Below, in pieces: positions 8,693 to 16,929 of a DNA stretch of 52,225 nucleotides. The stretch comes from Microvirga arvi (lineage in GTDB: Bacteria; Pseudomonadota; Alphaproteobacteria; Rhizobiales; Beijerinckiaceae). The notes beneath the pieces are model-generated. The model saw only the letters and a program-made list of their open reading frames with translations. It was not told the DNA's origin and searched no databases. Location of the stretch: positions 1 through 52,225 of the forward strand of contig NZ_JAFEMD010000039.1 of the NCBI RefSeq assembly GCF_016892765.1, in the 5' to 3' direction. Numbering within the stretch: position 1 is the stretch's first letter; each line of letters starts with the position of its first letter. A program made the position numbers and the translations under genes.

Positions 8693-8768
8693 ACGGAGGA
8701 ACACAAGACGGGAGTCACCGGCACAAGGCCGGTGACGACGAAGAGTTGAGACTAATTGTGAAAGCCGC

Positions 8769-9740
8769 TCAACCGACCCGTCCCGTGTAAGGCGTCTCCG
8801 GCACCGGAGTCAGCGGGCCCTTGCCCTCGACCCACGAAACGATGTTGTCGGCCACGAGCTTGCCCATGGCGTTGCGGGTGTGCACCGAGGCCGAGGCGAT
8901 GTGGGGCAGGAGCACCACGTGCTCCATGTCGATCAATTCCTGCGGCACGCGGGGCTCGTCATTATAGACATCGAGACCGGCGCTCAGGATCGTTCCGGCC
9001 TTCAGCGCCTCGATCAGCGCCTGCTCGTCCACGACGCTGCCGCGCGCCACGTTGATCAGCACGCCGTTGGGTCCCAAGGCCTTCAGCACATCGGCATTGA
9101 TGAGATGGCGCGTCCCGGCGCCACCGGGCGTGATGACGATCAGCACGTCGCAAGCCTCCGCGAGGCCGATCACCGTCGGGAAATAGGGATAGGCAACGTC
9201 GTCCTGCTGACTGCGCCCGTGATAGGAGATGCTGACCCCGAACCCGTGAACCCGCTTCGCGATGGCCTTGCCGATGCGTCCGAGACCGACGATGCCGACC
9301 TTTCGGCCGCGCAGGGTGGACGAGAGGGGGAAGGAGGCTTTCAGCCATTGTCCCTCGCGCAGGTAGCGGTCGGCCTGCGGGATCTTTCTCAATGTGGCCA
9401 GGAGCAGGCCGATGGTGAGGTCGGCCACCTCGTCGTCGAGAACGCCGGGGGTGTTGGTGACGACGATGCCGCGTCGGGCTGCTTCCGCCGCGTCCACGTT
9501 GTCGTAGCCGACACCGAAGCTCGAGATGATCTCCACGTTCGGCAGCCGGTCGAGCAGCGAGGCTTCGAGGCGGCCATAGAGCGTGCTCGTGGCCACGCCG
9601 CGCATGCGCGGCCCGAGTTCCTTCAGAAACGCCTCCTGATCCGCGTGCTCCCACAGGCGGTGCAGCGTGCAGGCTTTTTCCAGCGTCTCGATGACGATCG
9701 GCATCATCGGCGCGGTCATCAGGATATCGGTGCGGCTCAT
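8769..9740 (-). CDS. D-isomer-specific 2-hydroxyacid dehydrogenase (glyoxylate/hydroxypyruvate reductase-like)
   Basis: Cytoplasmic NAD(P)H-dependent enzyme that reduces 2-keto acids such as glyoxylate or hydroxypyruvate. The Rossmann motif GLGRIG lies at 152-157. The catalytic triad is R233 (NVARGS), E262 (NDEPRV) and H280 (LPHIAS). The 323-residue length is normal. ATG 9740 follows AGGAAACACC. It is the last gene of a three-gene run (DMT transporter, TfoX-C protein, this gene) read on the minus strand, 24 nt after the TfoX-C gene. The exact keto acid cannot be told from sequence. Confidence 0.9.
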   Translation of the reverse strand: MSRTDILMTAPMMPIVIETLEKACTLHRLWEHADQEAFLKELGPRMRGVATSTLYGRLEASLLDRLPNVEIISSFGVGYDNVDAAEAARRGIVVTNTPGVLDDEVADLTIGLLLATLRKIPQADRYLREGQWLKASFPLSSTLRGRKVGIVGLGRIGKAIAKRVHGFGVSISYHGRSQQDDVAYPYFPTVIGLAEACDVLIVITPGGAGTRHLINADVLKALGPNGVLINVARGSVVDEQALIEALKAGTILSAGLDVYNDEPRVPQELIDMEHVVLLPHIASASVHTRNAMGKLVADNIVSWVEGKGPLTPVPETPYTGRVG

Positions 9741-9764
9741 GGTGTTTCCTGTTGTCGTCTGTGG

Positions 9765-10070
9765 TCAGGCAATGGTGCAACGTGCGCCGCCGCCTCGGCG
9801 AAGGGCCTCGTCGATGCTCCTGGCCTGATGCTGGAGCGCCGTCTTCACATCCTGGGGCAGATCGAGCCAATGGCAACCGCGCAGGGCCGCTTCCAGGGCG
9901 TAGAGGGCGTTGAGATTGACGCGGCGGGGCAGCATGAACCTGAGGCGCCGATAGGCCTCGACAGCGCCGATGGAGCGAAGCTCGCCGACAGTATGGATGC
10001 CGACCTCCGTCAGCCAGCCCTGCGTGACGGGTCCGATTCCGGGCAGGGTTTCGAGGGAGGCATCGCTCAT
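9765..10070 (-). CDS. TfoX C-terminal domain protein
   Basis: A 101-residue protein that begins with a helix-hairpin-helix-like segment (LETLPGIGPVTQGWLTEVGI), then VGELRSIGAVEAYRRLR and a NALYALEAALRG helix. This is the stand-alone TfoX C-terminal domain pattern. The domain's biochemical role is not established; the GIGP motif suggests nucleic-acid or protein contact. ATG 10070 overlaps the stop of the upstream DMT gene by four bases (ATGA), so translation is coupled. The competence function of full-length TfoX/Sxy should not be assumed. Confidence 0.85.
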   Translation of the reverse strand: MSDASLETLPGIGPVTQGWLTEVGIHTVGELRSIGAVEAYRRLRFMLPRRVNLNALYALEAALRGCHWLDLPQDVKTALQHQARSIDEALRRGGGARCTIA

Positions 10071-10990
10071 GAGGGCGTCTCCGGCTGTCGTGGCTTCACG
10101 CGTTCACGGGAGAGCAAATAAAGCCCCGATGCGATGACGATGCCAGCCCCGACGAAGGTCCAAGAATCGGGCCAGTCCCCGAACAGGATGTAGCCGAGAG
10201 CGAGCATCCAAAAGATCTGGCTGTAGATGAAGGGCGCCAGGATCGCCGCCGGGGCCCGGGCATGGGCGAGAACCAGGAGCCAATGCCCGAAGGCCCCATA
10301 GAACCCTGTCGTCGCCAGAAGAAACCACACGAGCGGCGAGGAGGGCGTGGTCCAGATCCAGGGCAGAACGGGCGTCACGAAGAGAATGCCGGCGACGCTC
10401 GAATAGAGCGTCGTCGTGGCGGTGGGGTCGCTCGAGGCGAGCATGCGGGTCACAATGTTGTAGAAGGCATAGGCCACGGAGCCGGCGAGCGACAGCAGAG
10501 CCGCGGGATGCATGGTTCCCAGGCCCGGCCGCGTGATGACGAGGATGCCGACGAAGCCGACGGCGATGGCGGTCAGGCGCTGCCAGCCGACGCGCTCTCC
10601 CAGGAGAGGACTTGCCAGCAGCGCCACCAGCAGGGGTGTCGCAAAGATGATCGACTGGGTTTCGACCAGCTGCAGGTATTTCAGGGCGAAGAAGTTGCAG
10701 AGGGTCGAGGCCAGGAGGAGGGAGGATCGAATGAGCTGGAGCGGGAGCCGGCGGGTCCTGAGCGCTCCCGGCTGGGTTCGGGGATTGATGACCAGGAAGG
10801 TCAGCAGGGCCGCCGACATGTAGCGGGCCCACACCGTCACCATGGGGTCGACGGAGCGGTTGACCCATTTGGCCGTCGCATCGAGGCACGAGAAGCAGAG
10901 CAGCGCCCCGCACATGAGGGCGATGCCGATCAGGCGGTTCCGGCGCTGCGAAAGCGGCTTGGGCAGGGATGGGGAGACGGTGTCGGCCAT
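10067..10990 (-). CDS. DMT-superfamily transporter (EamA type)
   Basis: A 307-residue inner-membrane protein with about ten hydrophobic segments in two EamA halves. The first opens with LIGIALMCGALLCFSCLDAT and the second with LAGSVAYAFYNIVTRML. Such proteins mostly export metabolites, amino acids or drugs; the substrate is unknown. It heads the minus-strand run with the TfoX-C and hydroxyacid dehydrogenase genes and overlaps the former by four bases. Confidence 0.88.
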   Translation of the reverse strand: MADTVSPSLPKPLSQRRNRLIGIALMCGALLCFSCLDATAKWVNRSVDPMVTVWARYMSAALLTFLVINPRTQPGALRTRRLPLQLIRSSLLLASTLCNFFALKYLQLVETQSIIFATPLLVALLASPLLGERVGWQRLTAIAVGFVGILVITRPGLGTMHPAALLSLAGSVAYAFYNIVTRMLASSDPTATTTLYSSVAGILFVTPVLPWIWTTPSSPLVWFLLATTGFYGAFGHWLLVLAHARAPAAILAPFIYSQIFWMLALGYILFGDWPDSWTFVGAGIVIASGLYLLSRERVKPRQPETPS

Positions 10991-11003
10991 GGTCGGGATG
11001 CTA

Positions 11004-11052
11004 GCCCATCGTGCGGAAAAGTGGATCCGGTTTTCCGCATTGAACGATGGGC
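11004..11052. repeat. Palindromic repeat with GCGGAAAA core
   Basis: Outer arms GCCCATCGT and ACGATGGGC enclose inner arms TGCGGAAAA and TTTTCCGCA around GTGGATCCGG. The GCGGAAAAGTGG...CCGGTTTTCCGC core is a dispersed intergenic element I recall from many Hyphomicrobiales genomes. It lies between the start of the DMT gene and the end of the MarR gene. Confidence 0.65.
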
Positions 11053-11138
11053 CAGTAAGGAAGAAGCATCGCGGTCAGGACGCGAATACCCGCGGCGCAC
11101 GGCCCTCGTGCGCGCACATCAGAGCTCGGGCGTGTCGG

Positions 11139-11669
11139 TCAGGCCGTCGCGGCGAGTTCGGGCTCGCTTGTCGCTTCCAGCCCTTCGACCTCGTCGTCGG
11201 CCTCGAAGCCGGTCTGGTCGGCGCCTGTGAGGCCGGCAAGGTTCTTGGCGGCCTTCCGAAGGAGCTTGCGCAGACGCTTGCGGTCCTTGTTGTCGAAGCC
11301 CTGGAGCAGCTCGGCCTCGACCTCGTCCCAGAGAGCGTCGATGGCGGCTGCCTTGCGCTTGCCTTCCTTGGTGAGCTTCACGCGCACGACCCGGGCATCG
11401 CCGGGTTCCGCGTGGCGCTCCACCAGCTTGAGGGCGGACAGGCGCGAGACCGTCTTGGAGGCCGTCGGCGGGCGCACGCGCAGGATCGCCGCCAGATCGC
11501 CCATGGTCATGGGGCCGGAATTGCTGAGGGCCTGGAGCACCTGCTCCTGACCGGCGAAGAGGCCGAGTTCGGACAGCTTGTCGCCCGTGCGGCTTCGATG
11601 CAGGCGCGAGGCTTGAACCAGAGCCCATCCGACGCTCTTGATGCCCGGATGCTTGTTGTCGGTGTCCAT
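11139..11669 (-). CDS. MarR-family transcriptional regulator
   Basis: A 176-residue winged-helix repressor or sensor. The DNA-binding part is visible as GPMTMGDLAAILRVRPPTAS (helix-turn-helix) followed by the wing HAEPGDARVVRVKLTKEGKR. The C-terminal tail is acidic and longer than usual (GFEADDEVEGLEATSEPE). ATG 11669 is preferred over an in-frame codon at 11735, because GAGGGACC lies directly before it. The gene follows the THI5-like ABC operon on the same strand after about 100 nt. That gap has an 8-bp direct repeat, TAACAGGC/TAACAGGG, at 11749-11764. The target genes are unknown. Confidence 0.9.
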   Translation of the reverse strand: MDTDNKHPGIKSVGWALVQASRLHRSRTGDKLSELGLFAGQEQVLQALSNSGPMTMGDLAAILRVRPPTASKTVSRLSALKLVERHAEPGDARVVRVKLTKEGKRKAAAIDALWDEVEAELLQGFDNKDRKRLRKLLRKAAKNLAGLTGADQTGFEADDEVEGLEATSEPELAATA

Positions 11670-11772
11670 GGTCCCTCGCTGTTCGAAGCGTTGCCTTGCG
11701 TACCATGGGTGGAACTCATGACGGTACGATGACAAGCCGGCGCAATATTAACAGGCTAACAGGGCGGGCGCC

Positions 11773-12594
11773 TCATTTCTCAGGAGCGAGGGCACTTTCG
11801 TGCCATCGGCGTAAGAAGCGGTGACTGAGGCCTGCGAGCAGGAGATAAAGGCCGATGCCGGTCAGGGCCAGAAGGACGAGGGCCGCAAAGAGGCGCGGGA
11901 TATTGAGGCGGTACTGGCTTTCGATGATGCGGTAGGCCAATCCCGACCCTGCCCCAGCGGAGCCCGCTGCCATCTCGGCCACCACGGCGCCGATCAGGGA
12001 GAGCCCTCCGGCGATTCGGAGCCCTGTTAGGAAAGCCGGCAGGGCGGCAGGACGGCGCAGATACCACAAGGCTTTCAGCCGGGACCGGAAGAGCGCCAGG
12101 GGAGTTCGGGACGCGGGGGCACCATAAAGCTGGAACAGCTCCATGAGGTTCCTGTCGACCGATTGCAGCCCGAGCATCGTGTTGGAGAGAACCGGAAAGA
12201 ACGCGACGAGCCACGCGCAGGTCAGAACCGCAACGTCCTGCGGCATGTAGATCAGAAGCAGGGGCGCGATGGCGATGACAGGCGTGACCTGCAGCACGAT
12301 GGCAAAGGGATAGAGAGAATACTCGACGATCCGCGACAGGCTCAGAAGAAGGGCAAGGAAAACGCCGCCGGCCACGGCGAGAGCAAGCCCCAGGAGCGTC
12401 GTGCCGAGGGTCGTCAGGAGCGAGGCGCGCAGAAGCGGCCAGTCGGCGATCATCGTCGCGCCGATCAGGCTCGGCGCCGGCAGGATGTAGGGCGGGATGC
12501 CTTGCAGGCGCACCGTCGCCTCCCAAGCCCCGACAGCCGCTGCGAAGACGGCAAGCGGCAGGACAAGCTTCCAAGGATTGGAGGCCGGCGCCAT
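11773..12594 (-). CDS. ABC transporter permease (SsuC/TauC/ThiX type)
   Basis: A 273-residue inner-membrane permease with about six membrane segments. The cytoplasmic coupling loop falls around NLMELFQLYGAPASRTPLAL and ALPAFLTGLRIAGGLSLIGA. This belongs to the nitrate/sulfonate/taurine/pyrimidine importer family. ATG 12594 shares one base with the stop of the ATPase gene (TGATG), so the genes are translationally coupled. The loop carries an apparent insertion (FRSRLKALWYLRRPAA) relative to the compact EAA loop. The binding protein suggests a THI5-like ligand, but nitrogen or sulfur compounds remain possible. Confidence 0.87.
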   Translation of the reverse strand: MAPASNPWKLVLPLAVFAAAVGAWEATVRLQGIPPYILPAPSLIGATMIADWPLLRASLLTTLGTTLLGLALAVAGGVFLALLLSLSRIVEYSLYPFAIVLQVTPVIAIAPLLLIYMPQDVAVLTCAWLVAFFPVLSNTMLGLQSVDRNLMELFQLYGAPASRTPLALFRSRLKALWYLRRPAALPAFLTGLRIAGGLSLIGAVVAEMAAGSAGAGSGLAYRIIESQYRLNIPRLFAALVLLALTGIGLYLLLAGLSHRFLRRWHESALAPEK

Positions 12595-13388
12595 CACCCG
12601 CGCTCCTCCGCCATATGCTCCAGCAGGATCCGCGAGATCTCTCCGCATAAGGCAGCGTAGCGCGTGCTGGTGCGAAAGTCCTTCGCGCGCGATCCGGGCG
12701 TTTCGCCCATGACCTCGGCGACGATGCGGCCCGGGCGCGGGGACATGACCGCGATCCGGCTCGACAGATAGGCGCTCTCATAAACCGAATGGGTCACGAA
12801 CACCACGGTGCAGCGCAGATCGTTCTGCAGCCTCAAAAGATCGTCGTTCAGCCTGAAGCGCGTGATCTCGTCGAGCGCTGCAAACGGCTCGTCCATGAGC
12901 AGCAGGCGCGGCTTCAGGGAAAGCGCGCGGGCAATCGACACGCGCATCTTCATCCCGCCCGAAAGCTCTCGCGGATAGGCTTTCGCGAAATTCTCCAGGC
13001 CGACGAGGGAGAGGCTCTCGGCAATGCGCTCCCGCGCATCGTGCCTGGAGACGCCCCGCAGCTGCAGGGGCAGCCACACATTGTCCGCCACATCGGCCCA
13101 GGGCATCAGCGTCGGCTCCTGAAACACGAAGCCGATCTCGCTGCGATGATCCTCATGGGTGGAGCCCGGCCAGGCGACGTGTCCCGTGGTCGGCTCGGCT
13201 AGTCCGGCGATGAGGCGCAGCACTGTCGATTTTCCGCAGCCCGACGGCCCGAGCAGGGACAAGAACTCGCCGGCACGGATGTCGAGATCGAAACCGGCAA
13301 GCGCCGTCACACCATTGGCAAAGACCTTGGTGATGCCATGCAGGGAGGCGAGCGGGGATGCGGGCTCGATCATGGGATGCAGCAGCAT
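12594..13388 (-). CDS. ABC transporter ATP-binding protein (SsuB/TauB/ThiZ type)
   Basis: Cytoplasmic ATPase that powers the adjacent permease. Walker A is GPSGCGKST (47-55), the signature is LSGGM (142-146) and Walker B is LLLMDEPFAALDE (162-174). The signature reads LSGGM rather than LSGGQ, which is common in this subfamily. The HSVYESAYLSSRI segment is the H-loop region. An alternative in-frame ATG at 13373 would shorten it by five residues. It lies 24 nt behind the binding-protein gene and overlaps the permease start. Confidence 0.9.
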   Translation of the reverse strand: MLLHPMIEPASPLASLHGITKVFANGVTALAGFDLDIRAGEFLSLLGPSGCGKSTVLRLIAGLAEPTTGHVAWPGSTHEDHRSEIGFVFQEPTLMPWADVADNVWLPLQLRGVSRHDARERIAESLSLVGLENFAKAYPRELSGGMKMRVSIARALSLKPRLLLMDEPFAALDEITRFRLNDDLLRLQNDLRCTVVFVTHSVYESAYLSSRIAVMSPRPGRIVAEVMGETPGSRAKDFRTSTRYAALCGEISRILLEHMAEERG

Positions 13389-13412
13389 TGGGCGAACCGG
13401 CGCCGCTCTCCT

Positions 13413-14417
13413 CTATTTCTTCAGGTTCAGGCCCACGCCCTTGTTCACGAACTGGAGCGTGTAGGCCTTGCGGTAATCGAGATCCGGCTTGAACAGGCCG
13501 GCCTTCACCATCTTGTCGAAGAAGTCATTCATGCGCGCATCGGTCATAGCTCCGATGCCGAGCGTTTGCGTGTCGCCGGAATCGACGATGCCGTATTCCT
13601 TCATCTTGGCATGGGAATAGGCCAGCAGCTCGTCGGTCATCTCCGGGTTGTCGCGCTTGATGAGCTCCCTGGCCCTGGTGTTGTCGCCGTAGAGATAATG
13701 GTACCAGCCGATGGTCGAGGCATCGACGAAGCGCTGCACGAGATCGGGATTTTTCTCCACCACCTCGCGACGGGTTTCCACGGTCGTGGAATAGGTGCTG
13801 AAGCCGTGAGCGGCGAGCAGGAACACGTTGGGCCTGAAGCCTGCGGCCTTCTCGATGGTGAGGGGCTCGGACGTGACGTAGCCCTGCTGCACCGCTTTTT
13901 TGTTGGCGATGAAGGGGGCCGGGTTGAAGCCGAAAGGCTTCACCTGCTCGTCTTTGAAGCCGTACTCTGCCTTCATCCATTGGAAGAAGGTGGCGACCGC
14001 ATCCTTGGAGAGCAGGATGTCATTGGACTTCTTCAGATCCTCGAAGGTATCGAGCCCCTGGCCGGGATGGCTGAGGAGGACCTGCGGCTCTTTCTGGAAA
14101 TGGGCCGCCACCACGATGGTGGGAATGTCCTTCTCCACCGCTGAGAAGGCTTGGATCATGCTGCCGCCCATGTAGAAGTCGAGCTTGCCGACCGTCATGA
14201 GCATGCGGTTGCTGGCGCGCGGGCCGCCCGGAACGATGGTGACCTTGAGCCTGTATTTCTCGTAGGTGCCGTCGGCAAGCGCCTGGTAATAGCCGCCGTG
14301 TTCGCCCTGCGCGAGCCAGTTGGTGCCGAAGGTCACCTCCGTCAGCGGCTGCTGCGCCAGGGCGCTTCCGCCCAGGCACGCTGCGAGCGCTCCTGCGATC
14401 CAGGCATTCAGCTTCAT
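13413..14417 (-). CDS. ABC transporter substrate-binding protein, NMT1/THI5-like
   Basis: Periplasmic receptor of a three-gene importer (receptor, ATPase, permease). The Sec signal is MKLNAWIAGALAACLGGSALA. The mature start, TFGTNWLAQGEHGGYYQALA, is the NMT1/THI5-like hallmark shared with pyrimidine-precursor and many other organic-nitrogen receptors. The ATG at 14417 has AAGGTGAG at good spacing; a GTG two codons upstream is less likely. A near-consensus promoter lies about 400 nt upstream, leaving an unusually long leader. I see no thiamine-pyrophosphate riboswitch motif in that leader, which argues against a plain thiamine-salvage role. Confidence 0.88.
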   Translation of the reverse strand: MKLNAWIAGALAACLGGSALAQQPLTEVTFGTNWLAQGEHGGYYQALADGTYEKYRLKVTIVPGGPRASNRMLMTVGKLDFYMGGSMIQAFSAVEKDIPTIVVAAHFQKEPQVLLSHPGQGLDTFEDLKKSNDILLSKDAVATFFQWMKAEYGFKDEQVKPFGFNPAPFIANKKAVQQGYVTSEPLTIEKAAGFRPNVFLLAAHGFSTYSTTVETRREVVEKNPDLVQRFVDASTIGWYHYLYGDNTRARELIKRDNPEMTDELLAYSHAKMKEYGIVDSGDTQTLGIGAMTDARMNDFFDKMVKAGLFKPDLDYRKAYTLQFVNKGVGLNLKK

Positions 14418-14816
14418 CGGCACTCACCTTCCGCTAGGCAGGGTGGACGGACTGCCTTTCGAGGCACAGGTTCTGCGCGGTTCGATCGAGCTTGGCAAGG
14501 TCCCCTGTCAGCCTCGGTTAAGTCCGAAGCGGATGGATCGATCCATATCAAAGAGCCAGCACCTTGGGGCCCGCAGCCTAAGCTGCGAGCCTTGCGGGGA
14601 GATCGAGGGTGGCGCGTCGGGCAGCCCGGCTCGATGATGTGTGGTGAAAAGTGAGAGCCGGACTGCTCGTCACGCGCGGTTTGTTTCAGCGGACCTGGAT
14701 CAAGCCAGGATCGGCCACCCGCGATCACAGGCGTGCGAGACCTGCGGCGGGACCGCTCCCTGCCCCACTCTTGCGACGCCTCGCGAGCGCGCCCCTCGAG
14801 GGCGGGGATGCCCAAC
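14418..14816 (-). other. Long untranslated leader of the THI5-like ABC operon
   Basis: About 390 nt between a strong predicted promoter and the receptor start codon, with no convincing reading frame. It can form several hairpins. One is CGCAGC-TTAG-GCTGCG (written on the minus strand, around 14570-14585); another is the self-complementary GGATCGATCC around 14530-14545; a third is CCTGGCTTGATCCAGG near 14693-14708. I find no TPP, guanidine-I or cobalamin consensus by eye. It could be a riboswitch-like leader, an sRNA with its own promoter, or plain UTR. Confidence 0.4.
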
Positions 14817-14845
14817 GATATAGCCGAGCTTAGGACGATTGTCAA
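14817..14845 (-). promoter_or_regulatory. Sigma-70-type promoter for the THI5-like ABC operon
   Basis: On the minus strand, a perfect -35 TTGACA (14840-14845), a 17-nt spacer, and a -10 TATATC (14817-14822) that matches four of six consensus bases. It is the clearest promoter in the window. Transcription would start near 14810 and run towards the receptor gene. Confidence 0.7.
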
Positions 14846-14867
14846 GAACAAAATGAGAACGTACACC

Positions 14868-14931
14868 CTGCCCTCTCCCCTTTAGCGGGAGAGGGTGGCC
14901 CTCGCGTCAGCGAGGGTCGGGAGAGGGGCAG
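14868..14931. repeat. CTCTCCC-type palindromic repeat
   Basis: Outer arms CTGCCCTCTCCC and GGGAGAGGGGCAG enclose a second GGGAGAG and a CCCTCGC-GTCA-GCGAGGG hairpin. The CTCTCCC/GGGAGAG units recur at 14948-15001 and 42070-42173. These are intergenic, low-complexity palindromes of the REP type, just upstream of the promoter at 14817-14845. Confidence 0.7.
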
Positions 14932-14947
14932 TGCGAGACCGATGACG

Positions 14948-15001
14948 CCCCCTCTCCCGGCTCACTTTCGTTCGCCACCCTCCCCCGCAAAGGGGGGAGG
15001 G
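14948..15001. repeat. CTCTCCC/CCTCCCC-type repeat, second unit
   Basis: Starts with CCCCTCTCCCGGCTCACTTT and ends with the hairpin CCCTCCCCC-GCAA-AGGGGGGAGGG (approximate arms). It is a decayed neighbour of the 14868 unit. The segment from here to 15102 holds a further partial element (GTCATGGCCGTCCTTGGACT and GTCCCGGTGATGAC), but no gene. Confidence 0.55.
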
Positions 15002-15102
15002 AACGCCCGCACCCCGTCATGGCCGTCCTTGGACTTGATCCGGGGATCGTCCCGGTGATGACGGGGAGGGTGTCAGGACCGAGGAAGCTTAAAACCGCAA
15101 GA

Positions 15103-15204
15103 GTGTCATTCCCGGCCGGAGCGCAGCGGAGGGGAAGGGAATCCATAGGGACGAGCCTCATCATGGATCCCCTTCCCGGTCCTGCGGATCGCCGGGGATG
15201 ACAC
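15103..15204. repeat. Palindromic intergenic repeat, second TGTCAT...ATGACA copy
   Basis: GTGTCAT and ATGACAC ends frame two long, imperfectly complementary arms (GGAGGGGAAGGGAATCCAT and ATGGATCCCCTTCCC). The left arm matches the inverted right arm of the 8429-8525 copy with very few changes. It lies just beyond the stop codon of the glucan protein gene, where it may serve as a transcript end. Confidence 0.75.
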
Positions 15205-15217
15205 GGGGAGCTGTGGG

Positions 15218-16786
15218 CTAATCCACGAACCAGGGATAGGTCCAGGTCTCTGTCAGGGCCCGGTTGCCGGCGCGCAGGAAGGCGCGCAGGTCCGTGGACT
15301 GCCCCGGCTCCAGCCTGACATCGATGGCGGCGCGAAAGCCGTCGATGTGGGGGTTGGGCATCAGGAAGGTGTTGGTGATCTGGCCCGTGGAGGTGGAGGG
15401 CACCAGCTGCACCTGTTCCGGAGCGCCGAGATAATAGGGCAGGTTGCCGCCGGCGAAATCGATGATGAACCGGCGATGTTGAGGATCGCTCGGAGCGTTC
15501 GATCCGCTGGCGCGCGGCGGCGTCTGGAAGGTGTTGACCGCCTTTCCGCCCGGATGCATGGCGCTGATCGCGGCGGCAGCCCTCAGACGGTAGGAGAGCA
15601 CGACCTCCTGCCCCGGCTCGTAAGCGCGGTTCGGCTGCCAATAGGCGACGATGTTGTCGTGTGTCTCATCCCCTGTCGGGATCTCGACCAGTTCGACCCA
15701 GCCTTCCCCCCATTGCCCCACGGGCTCGACCCAGTAGCCGGGCCGCTGGTGGTAATGCGCTTCCAGATCCTGGTAATGCTCGAACACCCGGTCGCGCTGC
15801 ATCAGGCCGAAGCCGCGAGGATTGTTGTCGCTGAAGGACGAGATCGTCTTCTTGTTGGGATTGCGTAACGGACGCCAGATCCATTCACCGGCGCCCGACT
15901 GCATAAGCAGGCCATCCGAATCGTGCAGCTCCAGCCGGAAATCGTCGGTGGGCTTCCGGTCGTTCTCGCCTTCGAAGTACATGGAGGTGAGCGGCGCCAG
16001 GCCCACATTGGTGATGGTTTGGCGCGGGAAGAGCGTGGCCGTGACGTCGAGGGTCGTCTCCTTCGACGGGTAGATCTCGAACCGGTATGCTCCCGTCACG
16101 GAGGGGCTGTCGAGAAGGGCATGGATGATGGCCCGCTCGTCGTTGGGCTTGGGCATCTCGACCCAGAACTCGCGGAAATGCGGAAACTCCTCCGCTTCGC
16201 CGCCTTCCACGTTGATCGCGAGTCCGCGCGCCGAAATGCCGTATTTCTGACCGGCTCCGAGGAAGCGGAAATAGCTCGCGCCGAGGAAGGCGATGAGCTC
16301 GTCCAGCAGCTTGGGCTCGTTCAGCGGGTAGTGCAGCCGGAAGCCCGCAAAGCCGAGATTGACCGGCAGCGGCCGCTCGATCTTGTTGCGGCCGTAGTCG
16401 AACAGCTCCCGCTGGTAGGGCACGGGGGCCGGGACGCCCTCGCGGATGATGTTCACCGTCACCGGGCGTGGATAGAGGAAGCCGAGATGAAAGAGCTGCA
16501 TCCGGAACGGTCCGTTCCCCGAGGCGAGCAGGGCCCTTTCAGGGCGGAAGCGGATGTCGCGGTAATCGTCGAAGCTGAGCCGGTTCAGGGGCTCGGGCAG
16601 CTGTGTCGGCGGAGCCTCGAAAGGTGCCGTCGACAATTCGCGGGCTCGGCGCACCACATCCTCGTAGCGGAAGGGCGTGGGCTGCGGCACCCCGTTCTGC
16701 TGGGCGGAAGCCTGCCGGCTTGAGGCGGACAGCGCAGTCGCTGCGAGCAGGCTTTGCAGGAGGGTGCGGCGGGACAGGTGCGTCAT
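15218..16786 (-). CDS. Periplasmic glucan biosynthesis protein, OpgG/OpgD (MdoG) family
   Basis: Acts in the periplasm on osmoregulated glucan chains. The 522-residue product starts MTHLSRRTLLQSLLAATALS, a twin-arginine-type signal as in OpgD. The MdoG body follows: PFRYEDVVRRARELS, FRPERALL, FLGASYFRFLGAGQKYGISA near residues 170-190, GLAPLTSMYFEGE, and SDGLLMQSGAGEWIWRPLRN. It ends LTETWTYPWF. ATG 16786 is chosen because it begins the signal peptide; an in-frame ATG at 16858 would bury it. No OpgH glucosyltransferase is adjacent. A paralogue lies at 29265-30842. Confidence 0.9.
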   Translation of the reverse strand: MTHLSRRTLLQSLLAATALSASSRQASAQQNGVPQPTPFRYEDVVRRARELSTAPFEAPPTQLPEPLNRLSFDDYRDIRFRPERALLASGNGPFRMQLFHLGFLYPRPVTVNIIREGVPAPVPYQRELFDYGRNKIERPLPVNLGFAGFRLHYPLNEPKLLDELIAFLGASYFRFLGAGQKYGISARGLAINVEGGEAEEFPHFREFWVEMPKPNDERAIIHALLDSPSVTGAYRFEIYPSKETTLDVTATLFPRQTITNVGLAPLTSMYFEGENDRKPTDDFRLELHDSDGLLMQSGAGEWIWRPLRNPNKKTISSFSDNNPRGFGLMQRDRVFEHYQDLEAHYHQRPGYWVEPVGQWGEGWVELVEIPTGDETHDNIVAYWQPNRAYEPGQEVVLSYRLRAAAAISAMHPGGKAVNTFQTPPRASGSNAPSDPQHRRFIIDFAGGNLPYYLGAPEQVQLVPSTSTGQITNTFLMPNPHIDGFRAAIDVRLEPGQSTDLRAFLRAGNRALTETWTYPWFVD

Positions 16787-16929
16787 GGCAGTGGAGCTGT
16801 TCTCATCTTGAGGGAGCGGCCGGGCTTCGAGAGCGGAATATGGGGCCTCAGCCCTCATCCGTGTAGCTCGACCGCTTAATGGAAGCTGAATGGTGATGCG
16901 GGCAAGACACAGGTCTCGGCAGGGTTAAA

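Noticed and set aside
8403..8768. CRISPR array or tRNA-like gene in the repeat-rich gap
   Set aside because: There are only two unlike palindromes, no regular direct repeats or spacers, and the cloverleaf lacks an anticodon arm, T-loop and CCA end.
14418..14816. Thiamine-pyrophosphate riboswitch before the THI5-like importer
   Set aside because: The conserved CTGAGA and ACCTGATCTGGATAATGCC-type blocks are not found on the coding strand.
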